In this document: in pieces, positions 26,852-34,993 of the stretch
Position numbering within the stretch: position 1 is the stretch's first letter
How the letters are laid out: each line of letters begins with the position of its first letter
Assembly: GCF_016786325.1 (NCBI RefSeq)
Contig: NZ_JADWYU010000246.1
Span: 1 to 56,106 of the forward strand
DNA from: Frankia nepalensis
GTDB taxonomy: Bacteria; Actinomycetota; Actinomycetes; Frankiales; Frankiaceae
Direction: 5' to 3'
DNA: 56,106 nt
Position numbers and translations under genes: made by a program
Notes under the pieces: generated by a model
Told to the model about the DNA's origin: nothing
Seen by the model: the letters and a program-made list of their open reading frames with translations, nothing else
Database searches by the model: none

Positions 26852-28375
26852 CTAGCTGGCGAGCGGCGGCAGCATGAGCTGGGCGTGCTTGTCGAAGGCC
26901 GCGATCCAGTTGTCATGGACGACAGAGGCGACATAGCCGTCGGGTCGCACGAGGATGTGGGCCGGCTCCTGGATTCCGTATATGCGCCTGAGCCCGTGAG
27001 CGGCGTCCGCGGCGAGAGCGACAGTCCTCAGGGGTGCGCCTCGGTCCGGCCAATTGATCCGCGCAAGCCCATCGATCGCGCGATCGCCAACGGCGATCAG
27101 CGTGAAGTGCGGGCCGCGGAACACGTCGAAGAGCCGGCCGGGGCGCCCCTGGCTGTCCGTAAACCGGGCGTCCGGAGCGCGGTCGCCGACGCGGACGGCC
27201 TCCCGCGGCTCCGCTCCGTCCGGAGACTGGCCACTGGTGCGGTAGGTGAGGGTAAGCTGTCGTTCCTCGTCACCGCGCTTGGTCGCGGCGAGAGGCTGGT
27301 TGCTTATGCCTGCGTAGATCTCGCTCGAGAGGCCAAGCACCCGGGCCGCGACCGGCTGCCGCTCGGCCTCATAGGTGTCGAGCAGCGCGTCTGGAGCTCC
27401 GGCCAGTACCTGGGCCAGCTTCCAGCCGAGGTTGTAGGCATCCTGAACGCCGGTGTTGAGCCCCTGGGCGCCGGTGGGTGGATGGACGTGGGCGGCATCG
27501 CCAGCGAGGAAGACGTTCCCGCGTCGGTAACGCGCGGCGAGTCTGATGTTCGGACGCCAGACCGACGCCCAGTGGATCTCCTCAACGCGCAGCTTGGCTC
27601 GGCCCACGAACTCCTGGACGAGGCGATTGACCGCGTCCCGCTTCAGGTCGGCGTTCTCGTCAGGGCGCAGTTTGAGCATGAGTTGGAACTTGTCGCTACC
27701 GGGAAGTGGGCATAGCGCCATGAAGCGGCCTCCGTTGCGAGGCCAGACGTGCCACCGCTTGCGAGAGAGGCCGCCGAGCGTCACGTCGGCGACGATCATC
27801 CTATCGGTTTCGTCTGTCGTCCCGACGAAGTCGATACCGGCGTTGAGGCGGACGATGCTGCCGCCACCGTCCGCGCCTACCAGGAAACGGGCGCGGATCC
27901 GGTCCGTGCCGGCTGGGCCTTCGACGGTCGCGACCAGACCGTCGAGATCCTGCTCGTACGACACGAGTCGTGTGCTGTACTCAACGGCCCCCCCGAGTTC
28001 CTCGAGGCGGCGCCGGACCGATGCATCGGTCTCGTTTTGCGGCACGAGCAACGTGTTGGCATGGGGCACGGCCTCGGTCGGCTTGTAGCGCTTGTACATC
28101 ACCCATGGCAGGGTGAGCGGACCGACGTGGAGGCCAAGCAGCGGGTACAGAGCCCCACGCGGCTGAAGATCGGGCAGGACACCGAGATCGTCGAACACCT
28201 CCAGGGTTCGCGGCTGAAGGCCTTTGGCCCGGGAGCCCTCGAAGCCGTGGTCCGCCGCGCTGATGACCCGGAAGCGGACGCCCCGGCGCTGCAGGTCGCA
28301 GGCCAGCGTCAGCCCGGTGGGTCCGGCGCCCACCACGAGCACCTCGACATGGTCATTCACGTTGTCGCCTCCCAT
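26852..28375 (-). CDS. class A FAD-dependent aromatic monooxygenase (PcpB/MhpA type, thioredoxin-like C-terminus)
   Basis: The 507 residues show VEVLVVGAGPTGLTLACDLQ (FAD, residues 10-29), SRAKGLQPRTLEVFDDLG, the DG motif FLVGADGGGSIVR, and NVFLAGDAAHVHPPTGAQGL. A C-terminal thioredoxin-like domain (GDRAPDARFTDSQGRPGRLF) is typical of phenol and pentachlorophenol hydroxylases. These use NAD(P)H and O2 for ring hydroxylation. It has only a loose resemblance to the MhpA-like enzyme at 10808. A long GGCTAC palindrome lies 8-34 bases upstream of its start, so it is under tight TetR-type control. First gene of a likely three-gene operon with the two hydrolases. Confidence 0.88.
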   Translation of the reverse strand: MGGDNVNDHVEVLVVGAGPTGLTLACDLQRRGVRFRVISAADHGFEGSRAKGLQPRTLEVFDDLGVLPDLQPRGALYPLLGLHVGPLTLPWVMYKRYKPTEAVPHANTLLVPQNETDASVRRRLEELGGAVEYSTRLVSYEQDLDGLVATVEGPAGTDRIRARFLVGADGGGSIVRLNAGIDFVGTTDETDRMIVADVTLGGLSRKRWHVWPRNGGRFMALCPLPGSDKFQLMLKLRPDENADLKRDAVNRLVQEFVGRAKLRVEEIHWASVWRPNIRLAARYRRGNVFLAGDAAHVHPPTGAQGLNTGVQDAYNLGWKLAQVLAGAPDALLDTYEAERQPVAARVLGLSSEIYAGISNQPLAATKRGDEERQLTLTYRTSGQSPDGAEPREAVRVGDRAPDARFTDSQGRPGRLFDVFRGPHFTLIAVGDRAIDGLARINWPDRGAPLRTVALAADAAHGLRRIYGIQEPAHILVRPDGYVASVVHDNWIAAFDKHAQLMLPPLAS

Positions 28376-28382
28376 CGTCCCC

Positions 28383-28409
28383 AGTTATGGCTACATCGTA
28401 GCCGTAACT
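28383..28409. promoter_or_regulatory. TetR operator before the FAD monooxygenase (27-bp near-perfect palindrome)
   Basis: Core GGCTACATCGTAGCC at 28389-28403 is flanked by AGTTAT on the left and GTAACT on the right, making twelve-base arms with one mismatch around ATC. It is only eight bases before the monooxygenase start. The core matches the palindromes at 24494 and 41315 except at the centre. Confidence 0.7.
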
Positions 28410-28439
28410 AATGGGGGCGCAAAGTCCCTGAGAGCGCGC

Positions 28440-29285
28440 TCACCGCAGCTCGATGGTCGATCGCAGGCGTCCGATGCCGTCCACCGCCACCTCGACCTGG
28501 TCGCCGTGCTCAAGAAAGCAGGGCGGATCCATCGCCACACCGACGCCCGAAGGGGTTCCCGTGAGTAGGACGTCGCCCGGTTCGAGCGTCACGAACCGCG
28601 ACGCGAAGGCAAGCAGAGACGGGACCGAGAAGATCAGGTCCGTCGTCATGCCGTCCTGACGTAGCGTGCCGTTGACGGTGGTGCGGATCGTGAGCCCCGA
28701 GGCGTCGCCGAGCTCGTCGGCCGTGACGATGACCGGACCGAGGGGACAGAAGCCGTCGCTGCCCTTGGCTCGCCACCATTGACGGTCGGCTCGCTGCTGG
28801 GCCCGCGCCGAAATGTCGTTCGCGATCGTGTAGCCGAGCACATGGGAAAGCGCATCCCGCTCGTCGACGTCCCGGGCACGCCGGCCGATCACGACGGCAA
28901 GCTCCCCCTCGTAGTCGATGCCCGCGAGGTCCGCGTCGCGGACGACAACGGTGCCGTGTGGGTCGACGAGCGAGCCGCTGAACTTGGCGAACAGCGTCGG
29001 CTCCGACGGCGCCCGCCTGCCGGTTTCAGCCGCGTGCGTCCCGTAGTTGAGCGCGGCGCACAGGATGCGGCCGGGATGCCGTACTGGGGCGAGCAGGGTG
29101 AGATCATCGATTGCGACCCGGGTCGCGCCGCGGCCGGCCAGGTCGATTCCACTGTGGACGGCCTCGCGCAGCACGTCGGCGGCCACGTGGGCGGACTCCT
29201 CCGCAAGCACCACCGCGTCGTCGCCCTCTAGTCGGACGAGGACGACGTGGTTGGTGTCGTGCATGCGGGCTCGCGCAAGGCGCAT
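28440..29285 (-). CDS. FAH-family hydrolase (module D)
   Basis: From the ATG at 29285 it has 281 residues. ILCAALNYGTHAAETGRRAP, the metal-site carboxylates in GIDYEGELAVVIGRRARD, YTIANDISARAQQRAD and GDVLLTGTPSGVG define the family. It is the third FAH protein in the window and about as distant from the others as they are from each other, so they probably act on different intermediates. Its promoter region is shared with the divergent LysR gene, with a TATAG-N7-CTATG element about 90 bases upstream. The monooxygenase gene follows on the same strand with its own operator between. Confidence 0.87.
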   Translation of the reverse strand: MRLARARMHDTNHVVLVRLEGDDAVVLAEESAHVAADVLREAVHSGIDLAGRGATRVAIDDLTLLAPVRHPGRILCAALNYGTHAAETGRRAPSEPTLFAKFSGSLVDPHGTVVVRDADLAGIDYEGELAVVIGRRARDVDERDALSHVLGYTIANDISARAQQRADRQWWRAKGSDGFCPLGPVIVTADELGDASGLTIRTTVNGTLRQDGMTTDLIFSVPSLLAFASRFVTLEPGDVLLTGTPSGVGVAMDPPCFLEHGDQVEVAVDGIGRLRSTIELR

Positions 29286-29375
29286 GTCGGGTCCTCGGGG
29301 CTCGCGATTGGGACGGGCCCTCACATGGTCGGCCCGGCGGTCACAAGGCGTCCAATACCGGTTGCTACCAGTGGT

Positions 29376-29392
29376 TATAGTCGGCGCCTATG
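29376..29392. promoter_or_regulatory. LysR-type box, site 1
   Basis: TATAGTCGGCGCCTATG fits TATAG-N7-CTAT(G/T) and contains the T-N11-A core known for LysR-type regulators. It lies 17-33 bases before the LysR start and upstream of the divergent FAH gene. Four more copies are at 32677, 32701, 42479 and 49680. Confidence 0.65.
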
Positions 29393-29408
29393 TGCTACGG
29401 TGCCGCTT

Positions 29409-30311
29409 GTGCGTCTCCGCCAGCTCGAGTACTTCGTCGCCATTTGCGAGCACGGCTCGTTCAACGCGGCGGCGAACCACCTGCGTGTGGCGCAGCCGAC
29501 TGTGTCGCAGCAAATCAGGGCACTGGAGCGTGAGCTGGGTGGTGAGCTCCTCGAGCGCGGGCACCTGGGTGTCGCGCTCACTGCTGCCGGCCGCGTGTTG
29601 CTACCCCGCGCGCAGGCCGTGATCGCGGCAGCGGAGGCGGCCCGCAAGTCGGTGGCGGACCTGGCCAGTGGCGCCGAGGGTGAGTTGCACGTGATGACGA
29701 TCCGGTCGGTTGCCTCCGGAGTCCTGCCCATGGGCATCGTGCGTTGGCACGACCAGTATCCCGCCACGGTGCTGCGGCTGCACGACTACTCCCATCGCAA
29801 GGATCTTGAGGCGGCCATGCGGGAGGGGCTCGGCGACCTGGCGATCGGACCACGACCGTCCGACTGGGACGGCGACGTCGTGTCCATTGGCTTCGAGAGC
29901 ATGATGGTGGCCGGCCCGGGGCCGTACGAGACCGAGAGCGCCACGGTGGCGCAGCTTCACGCCGCCAAGTGGGTGCACTTCGAGCCCGAGCAGGGGATGA
30001 CGGAGGTCCTCGACTGGGCAGCCCGCTCCCTCGCCTTCACACCGCGGGTGGTGGCGCGCGTGGGTCAGGTGGCCGCGGCACTGCGTCTCGCCGTCGAGGG
30101 TGTCGGGTTCACGGTGATCCCGGCGAACGCTGTCCCTCCTGGGTGGAGCCACCATGTGCGGCCATCGGAGCCACCGCTCTACCGCGAGCTGGTCGCCTAC
30201 TGCCGGGGCTCGATGGCGCAACTGACCCGGCGGTTCGTCGATCTGCTGACGTCGGTGGAGCTGCCGCTGGTCAGCCGTGCGCAGCTGCCGGCCGACGCTC
30301 TGGTGCGCTGA
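29409..30311 (+). CDS. LysR-family transcriptional regulator (copy 1)
   Basis: The GTG at 29409 gives 300 residues starting VRLRQLEYFVAICEHGS, the standard opening of the family. The helix-turn-helix is AAANHLRVAQPTVSQQIRAL. A LysR substrate-binding domain follows, including SHRKDLEAAMREGLGDLAIG. The regulator at 41557-42459 is a close paralogue, roughly 70 percent identical by eye and equal in length, in the opposite orientation. Both are preceded at almost the same distance by a TATAG-N7-CTAT element, suggesting autoregulation and cross-regulation. LysR proteins usually activate catabolic operons in response to an intermediate. Confidence 0.9.
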   Translation: MRLRQLEYFVAICEHGSFNAAANHLRVAQPTVSQQIRALERELGGELLERGHLGVALTAAGRVLLPRAQAVIAAAEAARKSVADLASGAEGELHVMTIRSVASGVLPMGIVRWHDQYPATVLRLHDYSHRKDLEAAMREGLGDLAIGPRPSDWDGDVVSIGFESMMVAGPGPYETESATVAQLHAAKWVHFEPEQGMTEVLDWAARSLAFTPRVVARVGQVAAALRLAVEGVGFTVIPANAVPPGWSHHVRPSEPPLYRELVAYCRGSMAQLTRRFVDLLTSVELPLVSRAQLPADALVR

Positions 30312-31517
30312 TCAGTGGGACCTGGTGCGGTGTGACACGAGCGGGTCAAGCCCGAAGTCCCCGGCGGGATCCCGCCACACGGAGTGCGCGTGGTTCGCGC
30401 TTCGCTGCGTGTTGTCGTACTCGACGAGCAGACGCGGACCTGTGAGCCGGTAGTAGTGCGGCTGCCCGGGGGCGATGTCGCCGGCCCAGCCGAAACGCAC
30501 GACGTCAAGGCTCACGTCATCGGCATAGCGACGTCGCAGGGCGCTGGCGACCGGCGCAGGGGCGCGGTCGGTGTAGGTCGTGATCAGTCCACGGAGCAGG
30601 TCCCGCTGCTCTGTCGTCAGGTCGCGGCCAGCGACTCCACGAGGGCTGAGGCCGAGCGCCATCCGCTCGTGGTCGGCCTCGGCATACCCGGCTCCGGTCT
30701 CCGCGACCTCGTCGATGCGATTGACGAGCGCGACCAGGCGCGGGATCGGGAGGGGACCCCGGAACAGATCCTGCATGTGCATCATCTGGTCTCCGGGCCC
30801 GAGCCGCGGGCGGTTACCCGAGACTATGTCGGAGATCGCCCGCGGGTGCAGGAGCGCTTGGGCCCGCTCATGCTTGCCGAGGGAGGTCATCAGCGCCCGG
30901 GCGAGATCCTCCGTCCCGCCGAGCGGGCGCAGCTCACCCGCGAGGAGCGGAGACGTCGCCGGGTCGGCGCCGAGGAACGACGGAGTCGTCGCGGCGATGC
31001 GTCCGTCACGAAGCAGAAGGTTGACGGACAGATGGTGGCCCCCGAAGCGCCATCCCCAGGTGTTCTCGCTGGGATGACCGAAGACGCGGACCCAGTACAG
31101 CCCTGGGTCGCGCCCACGCTCCCGGCCCCAGTCGACATTCCATCCTTCGAGTTCGTCGAGGACGTTCTCCAGGCCCAGTACGGCGCACGCGGTGACGTAG
31201 GCGGGCCGCGTGAGGCCGCTTGCCAGCAGCTGCATGGCGAGGCTCTGCTGCATGGGTGACAGTTCACGCAGCGCCACCCCGCCGTGGTCCGTGGGCGTGT
31301 AGAACCAACGGATCCGCTCGGCTTCGACTCTCGAGTCGTCGAAGCGAGCCCAGAGAGCGCGTGCTTGCATCTCCGGTTCGAGCGAGTCGAGAAAGTCGGT
31401 CGCGAGCCGGGCCATGTGACGGACGAGCGCGTGCTCGTCGTCGCGCGGTCCCACCTGCGGTTCGCGCCCGTTCGCCTGGTTGGTCACGTCATGCCCCCGC
31501 GGAGATGGGCGAGACAT
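30312..31517 (-). CDS. DUF3500 family protein
   Basis: The 401-residue protein matches the DUF3500 family pattern: ELSPMQQSLAMQLLASGLT, then VFGHPSENTWGWRFGGHHLS, ATTPSFLGADPA and, near the end, RLLVEYDNTQRSANHAHSVW with DFG following. The repeated His/Asp-rich segments are conserved in the family, suggesting a metal or ligand site. The function is not known; I do not assign one. The gene overlaps the alcohol dehydrogenase stop. An ATG at 31517 and a GTG at 31487 (one base after that stop) are both possible starts. It ends one base from the convergent LysR gene. Confidence 0.85.
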   Translation of the reverse strand: MSRPSPRGHDVTNQANGREPQVGPRDDEHALVRHMARLATDFLDSLEPEMQARALWARFDDSRVEAERIRWFYTPTDHGGVALRELSPMQQSLAMQLLASGLTRPAYVTACAVLGLENVLDELEGWNVDWGRERGRDPGLYWVRVFGHPSENTWGWRFGGHHLSVNLLLRDGRIAATTPSFLGADPATSPLLAGELRPLGGTEDLARALMTSLGKHERAQALLHPRAISDIVSGNRPRLGPGDQMMHMQDLFRGPLPIPRLVALVNRIDEVAETGAGYAEADHERMALGLSPRGVAGRDLTTEQRDLLRGLITTYTDRAPAPVASALRRRYADDVSLDVVRFGWAGDIAPGQPHYYRLTGPRLLVEYDNTQRSANHAHSVWRDPAGDFGLDPLVSHRTRSH

Positions 31518-32592
31518 CCAGCATCACCTTGAGTGCGTCGCCGCGGCGCTCGGCATAGGTGTCGAACGCCTCGGACACCGCGTCGAGCGAGAAATGGTGC
31601 GTGACCAGGCTTTTGGTGTCGATCCGGCCCTGGCTCGCCAGTGACACAGCTCGTGCCAAGGAACCGGTGCCCTCGCCGCGGACGGTGTGGATGGTGATGC
31701 CGTTCATCACGGCACGGTTGAGGTCGGAGGTGACGGGCTCGTCAAAGAAACCGACCAGGACGACGCGGCCGCCGCGCTTGGCCATTGCCAGCGCGTCGTC
31801 GACCGCGGACGGGGCCCCCGAACACTCGAGGACGACATCCATCCCGTGGCCGCCGGTAGCCGCCCTGATCCGCGACACGGCGTCGCCGTCGCGGACGTTC
31901 AGGGCAAGGTCGGCCCCGAACGACTCGCCGAGCGCGAGCCTGGATTCACGGGTCCCGGTCAGCGTCACGAACTCGGCTCCCAGCTGCTTCGCGACCTGCA
32001 CGGCAAGGAGGCCAATAGGGCCTGGGCCGAGCACCGCGACCCGGGCGCCGACAACCAGATCGGCGAGGACGTCGAAGGCGTGCATGACGGTGCCCACGGT
32101 TGTCAGGACAACGCCGGCATCGAAGCTCACGTTCTCCGGAAGTCGGTAGAGGGTGGAGACGTGGTTCAGTGCGTACTCCGCGAACCCGCCGTTGACCGTC
32201 ATTCCCTGGGTTCGATGACCCTTGGCACGGATGCCGTAGTTGAGACAGTCCGTGTACTTACCGTGCAGACAGTTGGCGCACCGCATGCATCCCCGGTGGG
32301 CCTCGGTCACCACCCTGTCGCCGATCCCGAACTCGTCTACTGTGGAACCGACGGCGACGACGACGCCGGCGTATTCGTGACCAGGGACGAAGGTGTCGGC
32401 CCGCGGACCGTCGTTCTTGAAGAATTTCCTGCTGCGGATCTTGAGATCGGTGCCGCAGAGGGATGCGCGACACACCTGCACCAGTACGTCCTCCGGTCCG
32501 GGTTCGGGCACCGGCAGCTCTCGTACTCGAATTTGACCGGGCTCACCTAGCACGGCCGCCTTCATCACGCTCGGGAGCGGCGTCATCCTCAT
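31489..32592 (-). CDS. zinc-dependent alcohol dehydrogenase (MDR superfamily)
   Basis: The 367 residues have the catalytic-zinc residues in SLCGTDLKI and PGHEYAGVV. The structural zinc cluster is CMRCANCLHGKYTDC, followed by the Rossmann motif AVLGPGPIGLLAVQVAKQLG and ECSGAPSAVDDAL. It is a complete medium-chain dehydrogenase of the threonine/sorbitol dehydrogenase-like branch, oxidising a secondary or primary alcohol with NAD(P)+. It heads a two-gene operon with the DUF3500 gene, divergent from the SDR gene. Two TATAG/CATAG-N7-CTAT elements lie in the shared promoter. Substrate unknown. Confidence 0.9.
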   Translation of the reverse strand: MRMTPLPSVMKAAVLGEPGQIRVRELPVPEPGPEDVLVQVCRASLCGTDLKIRSRKFFKNDGPRADTFVPGHEYAGVVVAVGSTVDEFGIGDRVVTEAHRGCMRCANCLHGKYTDCLNYGIRAKGHRTQGMTVNGGFAEYALNHVSTLYRLPENVSFDAGVVLTTVGTVMHAFDVLADLVVGARVAVLGPGPIGLLAVQVAKQLGAEFVTLTGTRESRLALGESFGADLALNVRDGDAVSRIRAATGGHGMDVVLECSGAPSAVDDALAMAKRGGRVVLVGFFDEPVTSDLNRAVMNGITIHTVRGEGTGSLARAVSLASQGRIDTKSLVTHHFSLDAVSEAFDTYAERRGDALKVMLDVSPISAGA

Positions 32593-32676
32593 CGGTCCTC
32601 ACTGTCGCAGCTTGTGACACTCCACAGCGTGATGTGCGCGCTGTCGATGTGTCCAAGACCATTCGCCGCTCACCCT

Positions 32677-32693
32677 CATAGCCTTCTCCTATG
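32677..32693. promoter_or_regulatory. LysR-type box, site 2
   Basis: CATAGCCTTCTCCTATG has perfect five-base inverted arms around seven bases. It lies 85-101 bases upstream of the alcohol dehydrogenase and 24 bases from site 3. Confidence 0.65.
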
Positions 32694-32700
32694 AGCGACG

Positions 32701-32717
32701 TATAGCCGCTGCCTATT
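32701..32717. promoter_or_regulatory. LysR-type box, site 3
   Basis: TATAGCCGCTGCCTATT fits the shared TATAG-N7-CTAT(G/T) pattern. It lies about 104-120 bases upstream of the SDR start and forms a tandem pair with site 2, as expected for an activator bound as a tetramer between divergent genes. Confidence 0.65.
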
Positions 32718-32820
32718 GGAGGCGCAGGGGATTGGTCTTTGCGCGTCGGTGGCTGGAAGCGCTTCAGTGATTGGGGATCGAGGACGCACGTGCGGTGGTC
32801 GCCGCTGGAGAGGGAAGCCG

Positions 32821-33606
32821 ATGGACTTGGGTATCGCGGGACGGGTCGCGCTCGTGCACGGCGCGGGGGGTGGACTCGGCGGTGCCGCTGCGCGGACCCT
32901 CGCGTCCGAGGGCGTGGCCGTCGCCATCGCGGACATCCGGGGCGAGGCCGCCGAGGACACCGCGCGCAAGGTCCGTGATGCCGGGGGCAGGGCTGTGGGA
33001 CTGGCGTGGGACCTCGGTGACCTGTCGGCCATCGACGGAAACATCACGCGCATCAAGGCCGAGCTCGGCCCGGTCGACATCCTAGTCAACAACACCGGCG
33101 GCCCGCCGCCAACAGAGGTGCTCGGGGTGGACCAGCAAATCTGGGCGGACTACTTCCGTTCCATGGTGCAGGCGGTGATCGCGATCACCGACCGGGTCGT
33201 TCCAGGCATGTGCGAGCGCGGATGGGGGCGGGTCGTGACCAGTACAAGCTCCGGCGTGGTCGCGCCGATCGCCAACCTGGGTCTTTCCAACTCGTTGCGC
33301 GCGGCGCTCGTGGGCTGGTCGAAGACCCTAGCGCGGGAGGTGGGCGCGGCTGGCGTCACCTGCAATGTCGTCGTCCCCGGACGGATTGGCACCGCTCGCG
33401 TCCGCACACTCGACGAGAACAAGGCGGCCCGTGAAGGCCGACCCGTGGATGAGGTCGCCGAGGCCAGCATCGCCTCGATCCCTGTGGGTCGCTACGGCGA
33501 CCCTGATGAGTACGCCGCCGTCGTCGCTTTTCTCGCCAGCGAGCGGGCCTCCTACATCACCGGATCCCTGGTGCGAGTCGACGGCGGACTCATCCCCAGC
33601 ATCTGA
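32821..33606 (+). CDS. short-chain dehydrogenase/reductase with atypical active site
   Basis: The ATG at 32821 behind GGAGAGGGAAG gives 261 residues. The cofactor motif is HGAGGGLGGAAA (residues 13-24), with a structural NNTGGPPP at 90-97 where most SDRs have NNAG. Aligned on the family, the catalytic YxxxK is replaced by Ser156 and Arg160 (LSNSLRAAL), while Ser143 is kept. A branch of SDRs has this SNxxRxxL pattern; its members may not be ordinary alcohol dehydrogenases. DapA-like gene follows 17 bases later, so they form an operon under the paired LysR boxes. The reaction cannot be predicted with confidence. Confidence 0.85.
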   Translation: MDLGIAGRVALVHGAGGGLGGAAARTLASEGVAVAIADIRGEAAEDTARKVRDAGGRAVGLAWDLGDLSAIDGNITRIKAELGPVDILVNNTGGPPPTEVLGVDQQIWADYFRSMVQAVIAITDRVVPGMCERGWGRVVTSTSSGVVAPIANLGLSNSLRAALVGWSKTLAREVGAAGVTCNVVVPGRIGTARVRTLDENKAAREGRPVDEVAEASIASIPVGRYGDPDEYAAVVAFLASERASYITGSLVRVDGGLIPSI

Positions 33607-33623
33607 GCCCCGAGGAAAAGCCC

Positions 33624-34562
33624 ATGTCTTTGCTCAGCAGGACCACCCGCGGCGCGTACGCGATCGCCCCGACTCCGTTCCTCCCAGACGGCTCCCTGGA
33701 CCTGGACTCATTGCGCCGCCTCGTCGACTTCTACGGAGAGGTGGGCGTCGACGGACTGACGTTGCTCGGCCAGATGGGAGAGGCATCGAAGCTGACCCAG
33801 GCCGAGGCGGTGCAGATCATCGCCACTGTCATCGACAGAACCCACCTGCCCGTGGTCGTCGGCGTCTCGGCCCCGGGCTTCGGCACGATGAAGGAGCTAA
33901 CCCACGAGGCGATGTCCCTCGGTGCCAAAGGCGTGCTGGTTGGCCCACCCAACACACTGCGCACCGACGACCAGATCGTGGACTATTACACTCAGGTCGC
34001 CCAGGCACTCGGACCTGACGTGCCAATCGTGCTGCAGGACTATCCACTGACCTTCTCCGTCGTCATCTCGGTGCCAGTGCTCCAACGCATCGCGCGGGAC
34101 GTGCCGTCGGTGGTGATGCTCAAGCACGAGGACTGGCCCGGCCTCGAGAAAATCAGCGCCATCCGCGCCATCGAGGCAGCCGGCGAGATGCCACGACTGT
34201 CAATCCTGTGCGGCAACGGCGGACTGTTCCTCGACTTCGAGATCCAACGCGGCGCCGACGGCGCGATGACAGGTTATTGCTTCCCGGAACTCCTCGTCGA
34301 CCTGGTGCGTCTGGGCGCCGAAGGCAGCACCGACGAGGCGCACGACCTTTTCGACGCCCACCTCCCACTCATCCGGTATGAGCAGCAGGTCGGCACCGGC
34401 CTCGCGGTCCGCAAGTACATCATGCGGCGCCGTGGCCTGTTGCACTCCGACGCTCAGCGTTTGCCTGGGCGCTCGCTCAGCGCTGCCGAGCGCGGTGAGG
34501 TCGACCTCCTGCTGCGGCGACTCGGCAAACGTGACGCGCGCAGCCCCATCGGCGCCGGGTGA
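33624..34562 (+). CDS. DapA-family (dihydrodipicolinate synthase-like) lyase/aldolase
   Basis: The 312 residues form the DHDPS/N-acetylneuraminate lyase TIM barrel. The Schiff-base lysine is Lys167 (VVMLKHED) and the nearby Tyr140 is in VLQDYP. The usual GTTGE loop is LGQMGEAS, so the two Thr residues of the DapA proton relay are replaced by Gln-Met, arguing against lysine biosynthesis. Family members cleave or condense pyruvate with aldehydes, including hydratase-aldolases that release aromatic aldehydes from ring-cleavage products. As partner of the SDR it probably performs such a catabolic step. The substrate is inferred only. Confidence 0.87.
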   Translation: MSLLSRTTRGAYAIAPTPFLPDGSLDLDSLRRLVDFYGEVGVDGLTLLGQMGEASKLTQAEAVQIIATVIDRTHLPVVVGVSAPGFGTMKELTHEAMSLGAKGVLVGPPNTLRTDDQIVDYYTQVAQALGPDVPIVLQDYPLTFSVVISVPVLQRIARDVPSVVMLKHEDWPGLEKISAIRAIEAAGEMPRLSILCGNGGLFLDFEIQRGADGAMTGYCFPELLVDLVRLGAEGSTDEAHDLFDAHLPLIRYEQQVGTGLAVRKYIMRRRGLLHSDAQRLPGRSLSAAERGEVDLLLRRLGKRDARSPIGAG

Positions 34563-34691
34563 CACGGCCTTCCGCACGGCGCAGGCACCACCCGGCGGTC
34601 TTCGGGGCCAGCACGACCCACATAGCCGCGATCAGCCAGTCAAGCCCCGCCTGAACGAGTGTCGATTTGGCCCGCAGGTGAGGTCGCTCAA

Positions 34692-34955
34692 CTAGACATA
34701 CCGATTATCGTCCGTCGCCTGGCGGTGACGGAAAGTCATCGAGAACGCGGTCGCCGGGGACACCAAGAAACCCTGTGGCAGATGCCGCGACGCACAGCCC
34801 GTGGTCAGCACGAAAGCAGCCGCGGTGAATACGGCACGATCAGGCACCGCCGCTCTGCTCCGGCGCTGCCGGCGAGACGTCAATTCCAGCAATAGCGGCT
34901 TCACCAGCTCCCAAAGCTCATCCAATACCAGCCTCGGGGCAAGGGGGCCGTCCAC
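34692..34955 (-). pseudogene. IS5-type transposase, N-terminal relic
   Basis: The frame reads LVLDELWELVKPLLLELTSR, then AVPDRAVFTAAAFVLTTGCA, SRHLPQGFLVSPATA. This is the conserved N-terminal domain of IS5-family (DDE) transposases, normally ...DRAVFTAIVYVLTTGCAWRHLPP..GVSPATAHRRF. It then degenerates and stops after about 85 residues, so the catalytic DDE part is missing. Insertion-sequence ends were not recognisable. It lies just upstream of the LivK-type gene and may have disrupted its original promoter or operon. Confidence 0.75.
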
Positions 34956-34993
34956 GCCTCAGATCAACCAAGAAAGTCAAGGGAGCTGTGACG

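Noticed and set aside
26714-27715. 333-residue plus-strand open frame
   Set aside because: It lies opposite the FAD monooxygenase, whose motifs are certain; composition is that of an antisense frame.
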